Below, in pieces: positions 1 to 6,146 of a stretch of 6,752 nt of DNA. Positions within the stretch are counted from its first letter, which is position 1. Each line of letters opens with the position of its first letter. A program made the position numbers and the translations under genes. Location: NCBI GenBank assembly GCA_016935295.1, contig JAFGRF010000102.1, positions 1 to 6,752 on the forward strand, in the 5' to 3' direction. The stretch is from Caldifarciminota bacterium. Lineage in GTDB: Bacteria > Hydrothermota > Tepidihabitantia > Tepidihabitantales > Tepidihabitantaceae. The notes below the pieces were generated by a model. It was not told the origin of the DNA, made no database searches, and worked only from the letters and a program-made list of their open reading frames with translations.

Positions 1-505
1 ACGGCTTGCCGGTGGCTACCACCTCGCGGCAGAGGGCTTCGGTCTTGCCACCCGGGGCGGCGTAGGCTACGAATACGCGCTCGGCCAGTGACACGACAAG
101 CCGATTGCGGACTTCGGCAAGCTTCTTGGTCATCCTGCGCTGCCCGGGCGGAAACGGCGACACGACCAACAGACGGCCGTCCTCGATTGCCTGCTTCTGT
201 GGGCGCGTGAACCGCATCTTCTCGATGCTCCGGGCCGGGCACCAGACTATCGGCCCCTTGCCGCGCAACAGGATATCTAGGCACTCCTTGTCCATCGGTG
301 CGTGAAACCCACTGACCACGCCAACCTCTCGGTCTCGCAGCTCCTTGGCAAAGTCAAACAGCTTCAGAATTACCTCGCCCGGGCACTTGATGGAGCAGAA
401 GAGAGCTGTCTTCCCCACGCGGAGCAGGCCCTGGTCGCCTATCGCGGCCAGCTGCACCCCCAGCGGGGGCTCAACGCTATTCCACTGTCGGTCGGTTGGA
501 TTCAC
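1..505 (-). CDS. DprA/Smf-like Rossmann-fold protein, 3' end outside window
   Basis: The first 168 residues of a protein cut by the left edge. A GTG at 503-505 follows a weak AGGGTGG-like site. The upstream in-frame TGA at 527-529 leaves no other start codon between, so this start is well bounded. The visible part follows the DprA/Smf pattern (SLOG superfamily). A strand with ALFCSIKCPG at residues 34-43 comes first. GVVSGFHAPMDKECLDILLRG at 62-82 corresponds to the DprA SGxAxGID...AH..AL segment. A strand PIVWCPARSI follows at 85-94, then SPFPPG at 116-121, RNRLVVSLAERVFVAYAAPG at 133-152, and GGKTEALC at 152-159. Classical DprA loads RecA on single-stranded DNA during transformation. In this setting, next to a methyltransferase and helicase, a nucleotide- or DNA-sensing accessory role in defence is more likely, but that is inference. 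It may be missed by start-to-stop ORF searches because it has no stop here and begins with GTG. Confidence 0.85.
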   Translation of the reverse strand, partial: MNPTDRQWNSVEPPLGVQLAAIGDQGLLRVGKTALFCSIKCPGEVILKLFDFAKELRDREVGVVSGFHAPMDKECLDILLRGKGPIVWCPARSIEKMRFTRPQKQAIEDGRLLVVSPFPPGQRRMTKKLAEVRNRLVVSLAERVFVAYAAPGGKTEALCREVVATGKP

Positions 506-526
506 GCCACCCTGCGCGGCCGATTC

Positions 527-892
527 TCAGCGTGGAGTACCAGCGCCGCCTGCTTCACTCCGCAACCGTTCCAGCAACTCCGGAGTAGGCGCCTTAGCCC
601 GGCCTATCCAGTCGTACTCGTGCACCTCGACTATCGCCTTGGCGATTTGCCCCGGTTTGGCCGCCCAGAACCCACTACCCGGCTTACCGGCATCCTTGCG
701 GATGACGATAGCAGTCAGCGAGGGGAAATCCTTGTGCCTGCAGTAGAGTGCTACATGGTCTAGAATATGCGCCAAGCCGTGCGCCGGAACGCCTACGAGT
801 TTGCCGAGCGTCTTGTAGGTCAATAACTGACGGTTTGATGCTGCCCAGATGAGTACCGACCAAACCTGCATTGCGCGTTCATGGTCTTTCAT
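527..892 (-). CDS. Small MGMT/ATL-like or winged-helix accessory protein (121 aa)
   Basis: I do not recognise a named function. The protein is soluble and begins with an amphipathic helical part containing MQVWSVLIWAASN at residues 8-20. TYKTLGKLVGVPAHGLAHIL follows at 25-44, then PSLTAIVIRKDAGKPGSGF at 57-75. The order of a helix opening with TY..LG.L.GVP, a second helix, a proline before a strand, and a glycine-rich end resembles the DNA-binding core of O6-alkylguanine transferases and the transferase-like ATL proteins. The catalytic PCHR motif is absent: the equivalent place reads PSLT. If the likeness holds, it would bind DNA without alkyl transfer. The ATG start is set by AGGAGGAA. From memory, similar short proteins accompany helicase/methyltransferase defence genes and DprA-like genes, matching the next gene here. 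Its TGA is in frame with that next gene. Confidence 0.8.
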   Translation of the reverse strand: MKDHERAMQVWSVLIWAASNRQLLTYKTLGKLVGVPAHGLAHILDHVALYCRHKDFPSLTAIVIRKDAGKPGSGFWAAKPGQIAKAIVEVHEYDWIGRAKAPTPELLERLRSEAGGAGTPR

Positions 893-895
893 TAC

Positions 896-903
896 TTCCT
901 CCT
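896..903 (-). promoter_or_regulatory. Ribosome binding site of the 121-residue gene, overlapping the remnant's stop codon
   Basis: AGGAGGAA on the minus strand, with the AGGAGG core 5 nt before the ATG at 892. Its first bases are part of the TAG that ends the methyltransferase remnant (902-904). This is the geometry of a translationally coupled operon pair, kept although the upstream gene is now only a fragment. Confidence 0.8.
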
Positions 904-1030
904 AGAAACACTGCGGCCAACGCCGAACATGTTCTACGTCTTCTTCCTTCCCTGCCCCTTTTCCCATGCGGTACTTGATGTCGTAGTTGGTGGTGAAGTC
1001 TGGCTCCTCATCCAAGAACCCGAAGCCCGA
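902..1030 (-). pseudogene. Remnant of a second methyltransferase C-terminus
   Basis: Read on the minus strand, this fills most of the 146-nt gap between the 152- and 121-residue genes. It has no start codon of its own in a sensible place and is too short for a gene call. The frame gives GFGFLDEEPDF, then TTNYDIKYRMGKGAG, a tail KEEDVEHVRRWPQCF, and TAG at 902-904. Against the intact methyltransferase end (residues 1106-1130), 19 of 25 residues are identical. Homology stops at about 1025-1030, about 10 nt from the stop of the 152-residue gene, which marks a junction. The substitutions include amino-acid changes and the tail is different, so this is a diverged paralogue end rather than a fresh copy. 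The stop overlaps the ribosome binding site of the 121-residue gene, as expected if a full methyltransferase once preceded it. I infer it is what was left when the ATPase module arrived. Confidence 0.87.
963..1025 (-). repeat. Direct repeat, copy 2: methyltransferase 3' end in the remnant
   Basis: Partner of 2767-2829, in the same orientation at an offset of 1804 nt. The 21-nt exact core is at 969-989. The interval between equivalent positions of the two copies carries exactly the ATPase gene and its 152-residue partner and no other gene. Confidence 0.9.
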
Positions 1031-1038
1031 CACGGAGA

Positions 1039-1497
1039 CTAACCTATGGTGGCCACCCGGCCGAGTATAATGCCGTTTTGCGCTACCTTGGCATACTGCG
1101 GAGTACCAGCCCGGAAGCGGACGCTGCCGACCGCGACCCAGTGGAAGCCACCCACCCTCAGTCGCCTCAGGCTCGACGCACTACTGTCAAGCCAAGCAGT
1201 CAACCAGTTCTTCTTGCGAATCACGTCATCCACATCATGGGTCGACGCAGGATGCACCTCGACATACGCTACACAATCGGGCCGGCCCTGCGTACCGTAG
1301 CCAACGGCGTAGTCCCACTGCGGCTGGCCGCGGTATCTGGGCGAAAGCTGGACTTCGAGATTGACACTGCCGCGCCAGCGAACCTGCGCGGTCTTCGTCC
1401 TCACGCACGAGCGATGTGCGCCACCCAGCCCCCTGAGACCCGAGCAGTACCCACCGGCGATTTCGGTCGTAGCGCGGACCGCGGCCTCGAACGTCAC
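1039..1497 (-). CDS. ATPase-coupled small protein of unknown function, possibly nuclease-like (152 aa)
   Basis: Not assigned to a named family. The GTG start overlaps the ATPase TGA as GTGA, and a purine run (1500-1507) lies 2 nt further upstream, so the two proteins are probably made together. The N-terminal third is helical and basic. A central segment holds WDYAVGYG at residues 61-68 and AYVEVHPAS at 77-85, followed by a helix with RKKNWLTAWL at 94-103 and a beta-rich end with FHWVAVGSV at 118-126. The order acidic D62, then E80-x-H82 on a strand, then a lysine-bearing helix (K95/K96) recalls a degenerate PD-(D/E)XK core with the lysine moved into the helix. This is a guess from pattern only. 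There is no signal peptide or membrane segment. If it is the effector, the ATPase would control it; a structural adaptor is the main alternative. The stop abuts the methyltransferase remnant. Confidence 0.82.
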   Translation of the reverse strand: MTFEAAVRATTEIAGGYCSGLRGLGGAHRSCVRTKTAQVRWRGSVNLEVQLSPRYRGQPQWDYAVGYGTQGRPDCVAYVEVHPASTHDVDDVIRKKNWLTAWLDSSASSLRRLRVGGFHWVAVGSVRFRAGTPQYAKVAQNGIILGRVATIG

Positions 1498-2678
1498 GCT
1501 TTCCCCCGCCGCTCGGCTTGGGCGACGACCTTGGCAACGATCTCCGCGATCCGCCCACTGAACTCACTCAGCCCGCCCCACCCGGCTACTGCCGCGTCGG
1601 CCGAACCGGGGTCGAGTTCGGAGATGTCTGTCACGGTCGGGGAGACCGTCCGCTCCGGCGAGAAGTAGTAGGTGCGGTAGGACTTGGACAGAGCGGCTTC
1701 AGCCATCCCGCGATTCGGTGGCGTCTTGCTCAGGCAGAACATATCCAGTATGTGCTCTGCCTCAGGCTGATGCTGCTGGACGGCTCTCACGCCCCAGGCG
1801 ACATCCAGGACGTGCGGCGAATGTGTCGACAGAACCACCTTGTATCCGCGGGCAAGCAGGTCCAGAACAGCCACCATCACTGCAGATATCGCCCGAGGAT
1901 GCAATCCCATCTCAAGTTCTTCTATGACAACCCACTCGAAGTCTCCCCGTCGGGATACCCTCGCTGGAACCAGAAGCCAGTACAGACCCAGCAGCAGGGG
2001 GACGAACTCGCGCTGCCCGGCTGACCAGACCATGAAAGGGTACTTGGCGTCTCCGTTGACCAGCGTCAGCCGCTTCTTACCGCCAAGGTCGTCGATCGTC
2101 AGGCCGAATCCATGGAAGATCGCCTTGTCGAGAACGGTTCTGATTTCGGACCTCAGCCGGTTGCTCTTAGGGAACAGCCCGCCCTCGGCTTTCGCAAACC
2201 GCCCCTGCTCCATTAGCAGCCTGATGTTCTCGCTGAAGGCCCTTGCGACATAGGGGTCAGCCGGGCGGTACTCGCTGAACGTCCGCCACCAACCTTCCCG
2301 GTCCATCGCCAGGACGCGCTGGGCCGGGATGTAGAAGAGCCGCTCCTTGGGCTCTTGCTTGCCCGGCCTGACGCGGAGGACCTTCGTCACGTCGTAGGCG
2401 GCGCCGTTTACGGAAACGCGGCTGTCTTCGTCACCGCTGCTCCACAAGCTCTGCATGCCTTCGCCAAGATACATTCCCAGGAAGCTCGGCATGTCATTCT
2501 GCCACTGAAGCCCGTGTCTCCGAAGGTCGGATACGACCTTACGTGCATCCAGGTACAGCTTCAGGAACTGCAGAAAGATGCTCTTCCCGCTCGCTTGCGG
2601 GCCGACTAGGACGGTCAGGTCGCCAAACTCGACATTGGCCTGCCTGAGTTGCCCGACATTTCGAAGCTCAAGTGTCAT
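1494..2678 (-). CDS. AAA/ABC-like ATPase, OLD-like (AAA_15/AAA_21 type), 394 aa
   Basis: A soluble P-loop ATPase of the SMC/ABC-like class. Walker A, GPQASGKS, is at residues 26-33 directly after a short beta-rich N-terminus. A signature-like WSAGQREF is at 218-225. Walker B, WVVIEE, is at 249-254 and continues as ELEMGLHP, where the usual proline of the EEPE motif is leucine. The switch histidine is in STHSPHVLD at 284-292. No TOPRIM nuclease domain follows, and the remaining 100 residues are a helical tail, so this is an ATPase-only protein that probably works with a partner. The partner is likely the next gene, whose GTG overlaps this stop codon. In defence systems such ATPases act as sensors or motors that switch on an effector, but that role is inference here. 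The ATG start has a very strong ribosome binding site. Paired, non-OLD ATPases such as AriA are analogues rather than demonstrated relatives. Confidence 0.9.
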   Translation of the reverse strand: MTLELRNVGQLRQANVEFGDLTVLVGPQASGKSIFLQFLKLYLDARKVVSDLRRHGLQWQNDMPSFLGMYLGEGMQSLWSSGDEDSRVSVNGAAYDVTKVLRVRPGKQEPKERLFYIPAQRVLAMDREGWWRTFSEYRPADPYVARAFSENIRLLMEQGRFAKAEGGLFPKSNRLRSEIRTVLDKAIFHGFGLTIDDLGGKKRLTLVNGDAKYPFMVWSAGQREFVPLLLGLYWLLVPARVSRRGDFEWVVIEELEMGLHPRAISAVMVAVLDLLARGYKVVLSTHSPHVLDVAWGVRAVQQHQPEAEHILDMFCLSKTPPNRGMAEAALSKSYRTYYFSPERTVSPTVTDISELDPGSADAAVAGWGGLSEFSGRIAEIVAKVVAQAERRGKA

Positions 2679-2684
2679 GGCTCG

Positions 2685-2693
2685 ACCTCCTTA
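2685..2693 (-). promoter_or_regulatory. Strong Shine-Dalgarno of the ATPase gene
   Basis: TAAGGAGGT on the minus strand, 6 nt before the ATG at 2678, is almost a perfect complement of the 16S rRNA 3' end and is the strongest such site in the window. It lies in the 60-nt gap after the methyltransferase stop (2679-2738). I see no terminator hairpin or clear promoter in that gap, so the ATPase is probably translated independently but from the same transcript. Confidence 0.85.
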
Positions 2694-2738
2694 CAGTGCC
2701 TCGCAGTGAAGAGTTCGCCTGCGTACACAGTAGTACGT

Positions 2739-5700
2739 TCATTGCTCATTGTCCCCCGCACCGCGGCCCATTCGGTACTTGATGTCGTAGTTGATGATGA
2801 AGTCCAGCTCCTTGTCCGTGAATCCGAAGTGCTTGGCCAGCACTTGGTCTATCTCGTCTATGCGATTCTTGGAGAGCTTAGGATAGAATTCCTGGTACTC
2901 GACACGGCCAGAAGTCCTGTAGTTATACACTCGCGTACGTGAGTGTCTGTCCAGGTCGACCATGAGTTTCCGAAACGCACGCCTCAGCTCCGACAGCACG
3001 GCAGCTGCAGGGACACCAACAGGGAAATTCTCCAAGTCGTGGCTGGTAATGTCCCGGCAGTTGCCCTGCGCAACAAACCACAGGAAGAAGAGACTACTAT
3101 TGAGCGTCGCGCCTACGAGGACTTGGCCCTCCGGAGAAGCGAAGAATAGGTCGCGAAGGTGGTCTTCGGAACGCGACCGGGAATCGGACTTGAACCGCGG
3201 CTCAAAGTCCATAGCGCGAATCCAAGAAACCGGGCTTCTATGGTAGTTAAGGCGGATGGACCCGCCCTTGCGTAGGTAGCCGCCTAGTGTGGGCGTATAG
3301 GTGAGTAGCTTCAGGAGCACGTCGCTCGCCACGGAACTGCCGAGGCGAGCGAACCGCAGGTACCCAGATGCGAAGGGGCTGCAAGAGTAGCAGAGACCTC
3401 CGAATAAGCCCCCACGCTCGTCTGCGAACCACTTCACATAGCTAGTAGTGTACACCGCATGGCAAGGCCGGCGCGGCTCGGCTCCGAGTATGAACGTTAG
3501 TCTATACTTGACACCCTCGAAGAGCCTAGAGGGATTGGCATCTCCGCTGTAGTGCGACAAGTGCAGCACGCCGAAGGACCCCCAAATCAACTCCTGATAT
3601 GTCTCCATCCGTGCTGTCGCGAAGCCGCCGAGGGGAGCGATCATCCCGAGTCGCCCGACGGGGGCCTGCAGTGAAACCGCCCGCTCTATGACAAACGGAT
3701 ACAGGTTGCGGGTGGCCAGAGTATTGTACCCATGTATCCCATAGCCGGTTGACCGTAGCGTGTGCTCCACAAATGGAGGATTGCCGATGATTGCGTCGAA
3801 TCCACCTGACCTGACTATGCCGTAGAACTCGATGAACCAGTGGAACGGCTTGTGCGACTCGAGCCAGTTCTCATACTCGCCGGACTTGGACTTTCTGACT
3901 TTATACTCACCGGCCAAGTGCCGGTTCAGCTCCTGCTCCAGGGCTTCGAGTCGCTTGCGCAGCGCGGCCTTGTCCTTCGCCGAAACCTCGCCCCCCAGCT
4001 CGGTTTGCTGACAGCGGAAATGAGCAGTCAGCCGTTCGACCTCACGCGCCTTCTCTTCTATGGCGCTCATCGTGTCGTCGAAGTCCAGCTTGCCCGCGAC
4101 CGCGCTGCCGTCCTTGTTCTTCCCCCCGGCGAAGGCCCGCTTGACCTGCTCATAGGTCGCGTAGCCGACCAGCGTGTTTCCGGCACGGATGTTGAAGTCT
4201 ATGTCAGGTAGAGGTTCAATGTCCTCGACCTGGTCTATCTGCGCCACGAGCTTCAAGAACAGCCGCAGCTTGCAGATTTCGACCGCCTCATCCATTATGT
4301 CCACGCCGTACAGGTTGTTCACTACGATGGTCTTGAGGATGAAGTAGCGCTCGTTCGCGTGTAGGGCGACCCGGGCCAGCACGTCCTTGAAGTCCTTGTA
4401 CTTCTCGGGCCGGTGCTTCTTGCCTGAACTCCCCTGTTCCTCCAGCAACCCACGCATTCTCTGCAGGCAGGCCTCGTAGAGCGGCAGCAGGATGTTGAGA
4501 GCGGCGAAGAGGAATGCGCCCGACCCGACCGTCGGGTCCAGGATGGTGATGCCCTCCACCGCGTGCCAGAGCGCGCGGAGCAGGTCTGGGTCGGCATCCT
4601 CGACGATGTCCTGGGCAAACTGCCTGAGGTCGAGGTTGTGGGTGATGAGGTCGTTCACGTCCTTGACCTCGCCCTTGGCCAGCTTGTCACGCAGTTCCAG
4701 GCAACGCTGGCGGCGGGCCACGTACTCGCGCCACGTCTCGGTCGGGAGGGTCAGCCTATTGCCTTCATCGTCCAGCAACTCGGCGTCACCCAAGTTGTAG
4801 CGCTTCTCAGTCATACGGGCCTTGGGGTCGTGCATCCCCTTCTGGACGAAGCCGGGTAGTTTCGATTCGGGCAGGACCTTACCGTCACGGCCAATCACGC
4901 CCCGGCGCACCGGCTCGAAGATATAGCGGTCAGGGTTATCCCGCAGCAGCCGCCAGACCGAATGCTCCCCCTCGAAGGCCACCTTGCAGTTCTTCCTGGC
5001 GATATCGAGGATGCGGGGCACGATGGTGCTGCGGCCGATGTACTCGGTGATATCTTCCTTGGTGTAGTAGGCTCCCTTCGCCTTCTGCTCGCCGGGTTGA
5101 ATGGCGTTGATGTACTTCTCGAAGATGTAACCCAGGACATCGGGGCTGATTTCCTCTCTCGCATCCGGGTGCTCAGCGTAGTAGCCTGGCGACCTCGGCT
5201 GCAGAACCCAGTCGAATTCCTCGAAGAAGCTGAAGAGCGCGCCAAACGCCGCGTCCGCTATCGGCGGCCTGCGGCGGTAGTCGCTGTCATCCTCCAGTTC
5301 TTTGTGTGGAAGGAAAATCCCGCCGTTCAGGTACGGAACCTTGCCAAGCAATCTCCGGGTCTTCGGCTCGCGGTCAGCCTCCTTCTTCGCGAAACCCTCG
5401 AAGAAGAGAGGGCACAGGTAGTCGAGATAGAACCGGTCTCTGCCGCGACCCTTGGACTCCTCCAGCTTGTTGCTGAGGTAATCGACATCCCCTTCACCCA
5501 AGAAACCCTTCTTCTGGACGAAGTAGATGAACATCAGCCGGTTGAGCATCAGTGATGCGTACCAACGCCGATGGTGCTCATCGTCAATACCCTTGATGAA
5601 CTTCAGGAACTTCGCGTGTTCATCCTTGAACCGGTCGTAGAACTTCTTCGAGACCTTGTCCCGGTCAAATCCCTTACGCACTCTGCCGACGATGTCTACA

Positions 5701-6143
5701 ACAGTGATTCCCCGTACTTCCTCGTCAAGCTCAACTACCAAGTCTCGCACGTGCTGCAGAAGAGAGTCCCCGGGCTGACCTCTGGAATACGGCTGCTCGC
5801 GGCCGACCGCCGGCTTGCCCGGTTCGCGGCGCACCCAGAGCCAGCGCTGCTCTGAACCGTCGCCATTCACGAAGACTATGATGTGTTCGTGGTAGAGCTT
5901 GCGCAGCTTTTGCTCTACATTGCGCCGGGTCGGGTAGTCCGGCATCCGGCCGTCCGGCGCCCGGCACGTAAACACCGCGAACCCGCACTTCTCGGCCACC
6001 GGCTCCAGGGTATGGGCGCATCCGTCGACCTCGACGTCGAACGGCCGGCCCCGGAAACGATCCCAACCCAACCCTTGCACGAAGAGCTCCGTCAGCTCCA
6101 GGTCGGCCAGCAACTCCCTTGCGCGCGCCATGTCCAGAGACAC
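2739..6143 (-). CDS. Eco57I-type N6-adenine DNA methyltransferase (1134 aa)
   Basis: Likely transfers a methyl group from S-adenosylmethionine to N6 of adenine in a specific DNA site. A motif-X-like segment KGAYYTKEDITEYI is at residues 356-369. Motif I, LDPTVGSGAF, is at 535-544. GVDIMDEAVEICKLRLFLKL at 613-632 carries the motif II acidic residue. The catalytic motif IV, NPPF, is at 788-791. Residues about 687-745 are charged and probably coiled coil, inserted between the cofactor and catalytic motifs. About 800-1090 should be the target-recognition region, and the end carries INYDIKYRMG at 1117-1126. The first ~330 residues are a conserved-looking N-terminal region in which I see no convincing PD-(D/E)XK site, so cleavage may need the helicase or another partner. 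The GTG start 3 nt after the helicase stop is backed by AAGGA. Codon bias changes near residue 775. It resembles the methyltransferases of type IIG, BREX and DISARM class 1 systems; which subfamily is unresolved. Confidence 0.93.
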   Translation of the reverse strand: MSLDMARARELLADLELTELFVQGLGWDRFRGRPFDVEVDGCAHTLEPVAEKCGFAVFTCRAPDGRMPDYPTRRNVEQKLRKLYHEHIIVFVNGDGSEQRWLWVRREPGKPAVGREQPYSRGQPGDSLLQHVRDLVVELDEEVRGITVVDIVGRVRKGFDRDKVSKKFYDRFKDEHAKFLKFIKGIDDEHHRRWYASLMLNRLMFIYFVQKKGFLGEGDVDYLSNKLEESKGRGRDRFYLDYLCPLFFEGFAKKEADREPKTRRLLGKVPYLNGGIFLPHKELEDDSDYRRRPPIADAAFGALFSFFEEFDWVLQPRSPGYYAEHPDAREEISPDVLGYIFEKYINAIQPGEQKAKGAYYTKEDITEYIGRSTIVPRILDIARKNCKVAFEGEHSVWRLLRDNPDRYIFEPVRRGVIGRDGKVLPESKLPGFVQKGMHDPKARMTEKRYNLGDAELLDDEGNRLTLPTETWREYVARRQRCLELRDKLAKGEVKDVNDLITHNLDLRQFAQDIVEDADPDLLRALWHAVEGITILDPTVGSGAFLFAALNILLPLYEACLQRMRGLLEEQGSSGKKHRPEKYKDFKDVLARVALHANERYFILKTIVVNNLYGVDIMDEAVEICKLRLFLKLVAQIDQVEDIEPLPDIDFNIRAGNTLVGYATYEQVKRAFAGGKNKDGSAVAGKLDFDDTMSAIEEKAREVERLTAHFRCQQTELGGEVSAKDKAALRKRLEALEQELNRHLAGEYKVRKSKSGEYENWLESHKPFHWFIEFYGIVRSGGFDAIIGNPPFVEHTLRSTGYGIHGYNTLATRNLYPFVIERAVSLQAPVGRLGMIAPLGGFATARMETYQELIWGSFGVLHLSHYSGDANPSRLFEGVKYRLTFILGAEPRRPCHAVYTTSYVKWFADERGGLFGGLCYSCSPFASGYLRFARLGSSVASDVLLKLLTYTPTLGGYLRKGGSIRLNYHRSPVSWIRAMDFEPRFKSDSRSRSEDHLRDLFFASPEGQVLVGATLNSSLFFLWFVAQGNCRDITSHDLENFPVGVPAAAVLSELRRAFRKLMVDLDRHSRTRVYNYRTSGRVEYQEFYPKLSKNRIDEIDQVLAKHFGFTDKELDFIINYDIKYRMGRGAGDNEQ
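2767..2829 (-). repeat. Direct repeat, copy 1: 3' end of the intact methyltransferase gene
   Basis: This stretch codes for the segment FGFTDKELDF...YRMGRG of the intact methyltransferase. It matches 963-1025 at a constant offset of 1804 nt, with about 53 of 63 positions identical by hand count. It includes an uninterrupted 21-nt identity at 2773-2793. Both copies are in the same orientation and code for the same protein segment. Confidence 0.9.
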
Positions 6144-6146
6144 GCT

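Noticed and set aside
302..763. Plus-strand open frames (302-763 and 345-746)
   Set aside because: They cross the junction of the 121-residue and DprA-like genes on the opposite strand and resemble no protein. The minus-strand frames have clear family motifs.
893..1038. Transposon scar or attachment site between the 152- and 121-residue genes
   Set aside because: No terminal inverted repeats or transposase fragments were found. The sequence is better explained as the end of a methyltransferase gene.
1078..1668. Plus-strand open frame of 196 codons
   Set aside because: Lies opposite the 152-residue gene and the ATPase 3' end, reads as arginine/alanine-rich sequence without motifs, and is explained by the GC-rich complementary strand of real genes.
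1039..2678. Calling the ATPase pair PARIS or Gabija
   Set aside because: The ATPase has no C-terminal TOPRIM as in GajA, and the partner is 152 residues without UvrD-helicase (GajB) or DUF4435/TOPRIM (AriB) features.
2679..2738. Terminator or promoter in the gap after the methyltransferase
   Set aside because: No stem followed by a T-run and no convincing -35/-10 pair on the minus strand. Only the strong Shine-Dalgarno stands out.
4322..4618. Minus-strand frame rich in Arg/Ser/Thr
   Set aside because: An out-of-frame shadow of the methyltransferase motif I region, with typical frame-shifted composition.
4962..5555. Plus-strand open frame of 197 codons
   Set aside because: Entirely antisense to the methyltransferase, whose frame here is continuous and carries family features. 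No ribosome binding site or recognisable domain.
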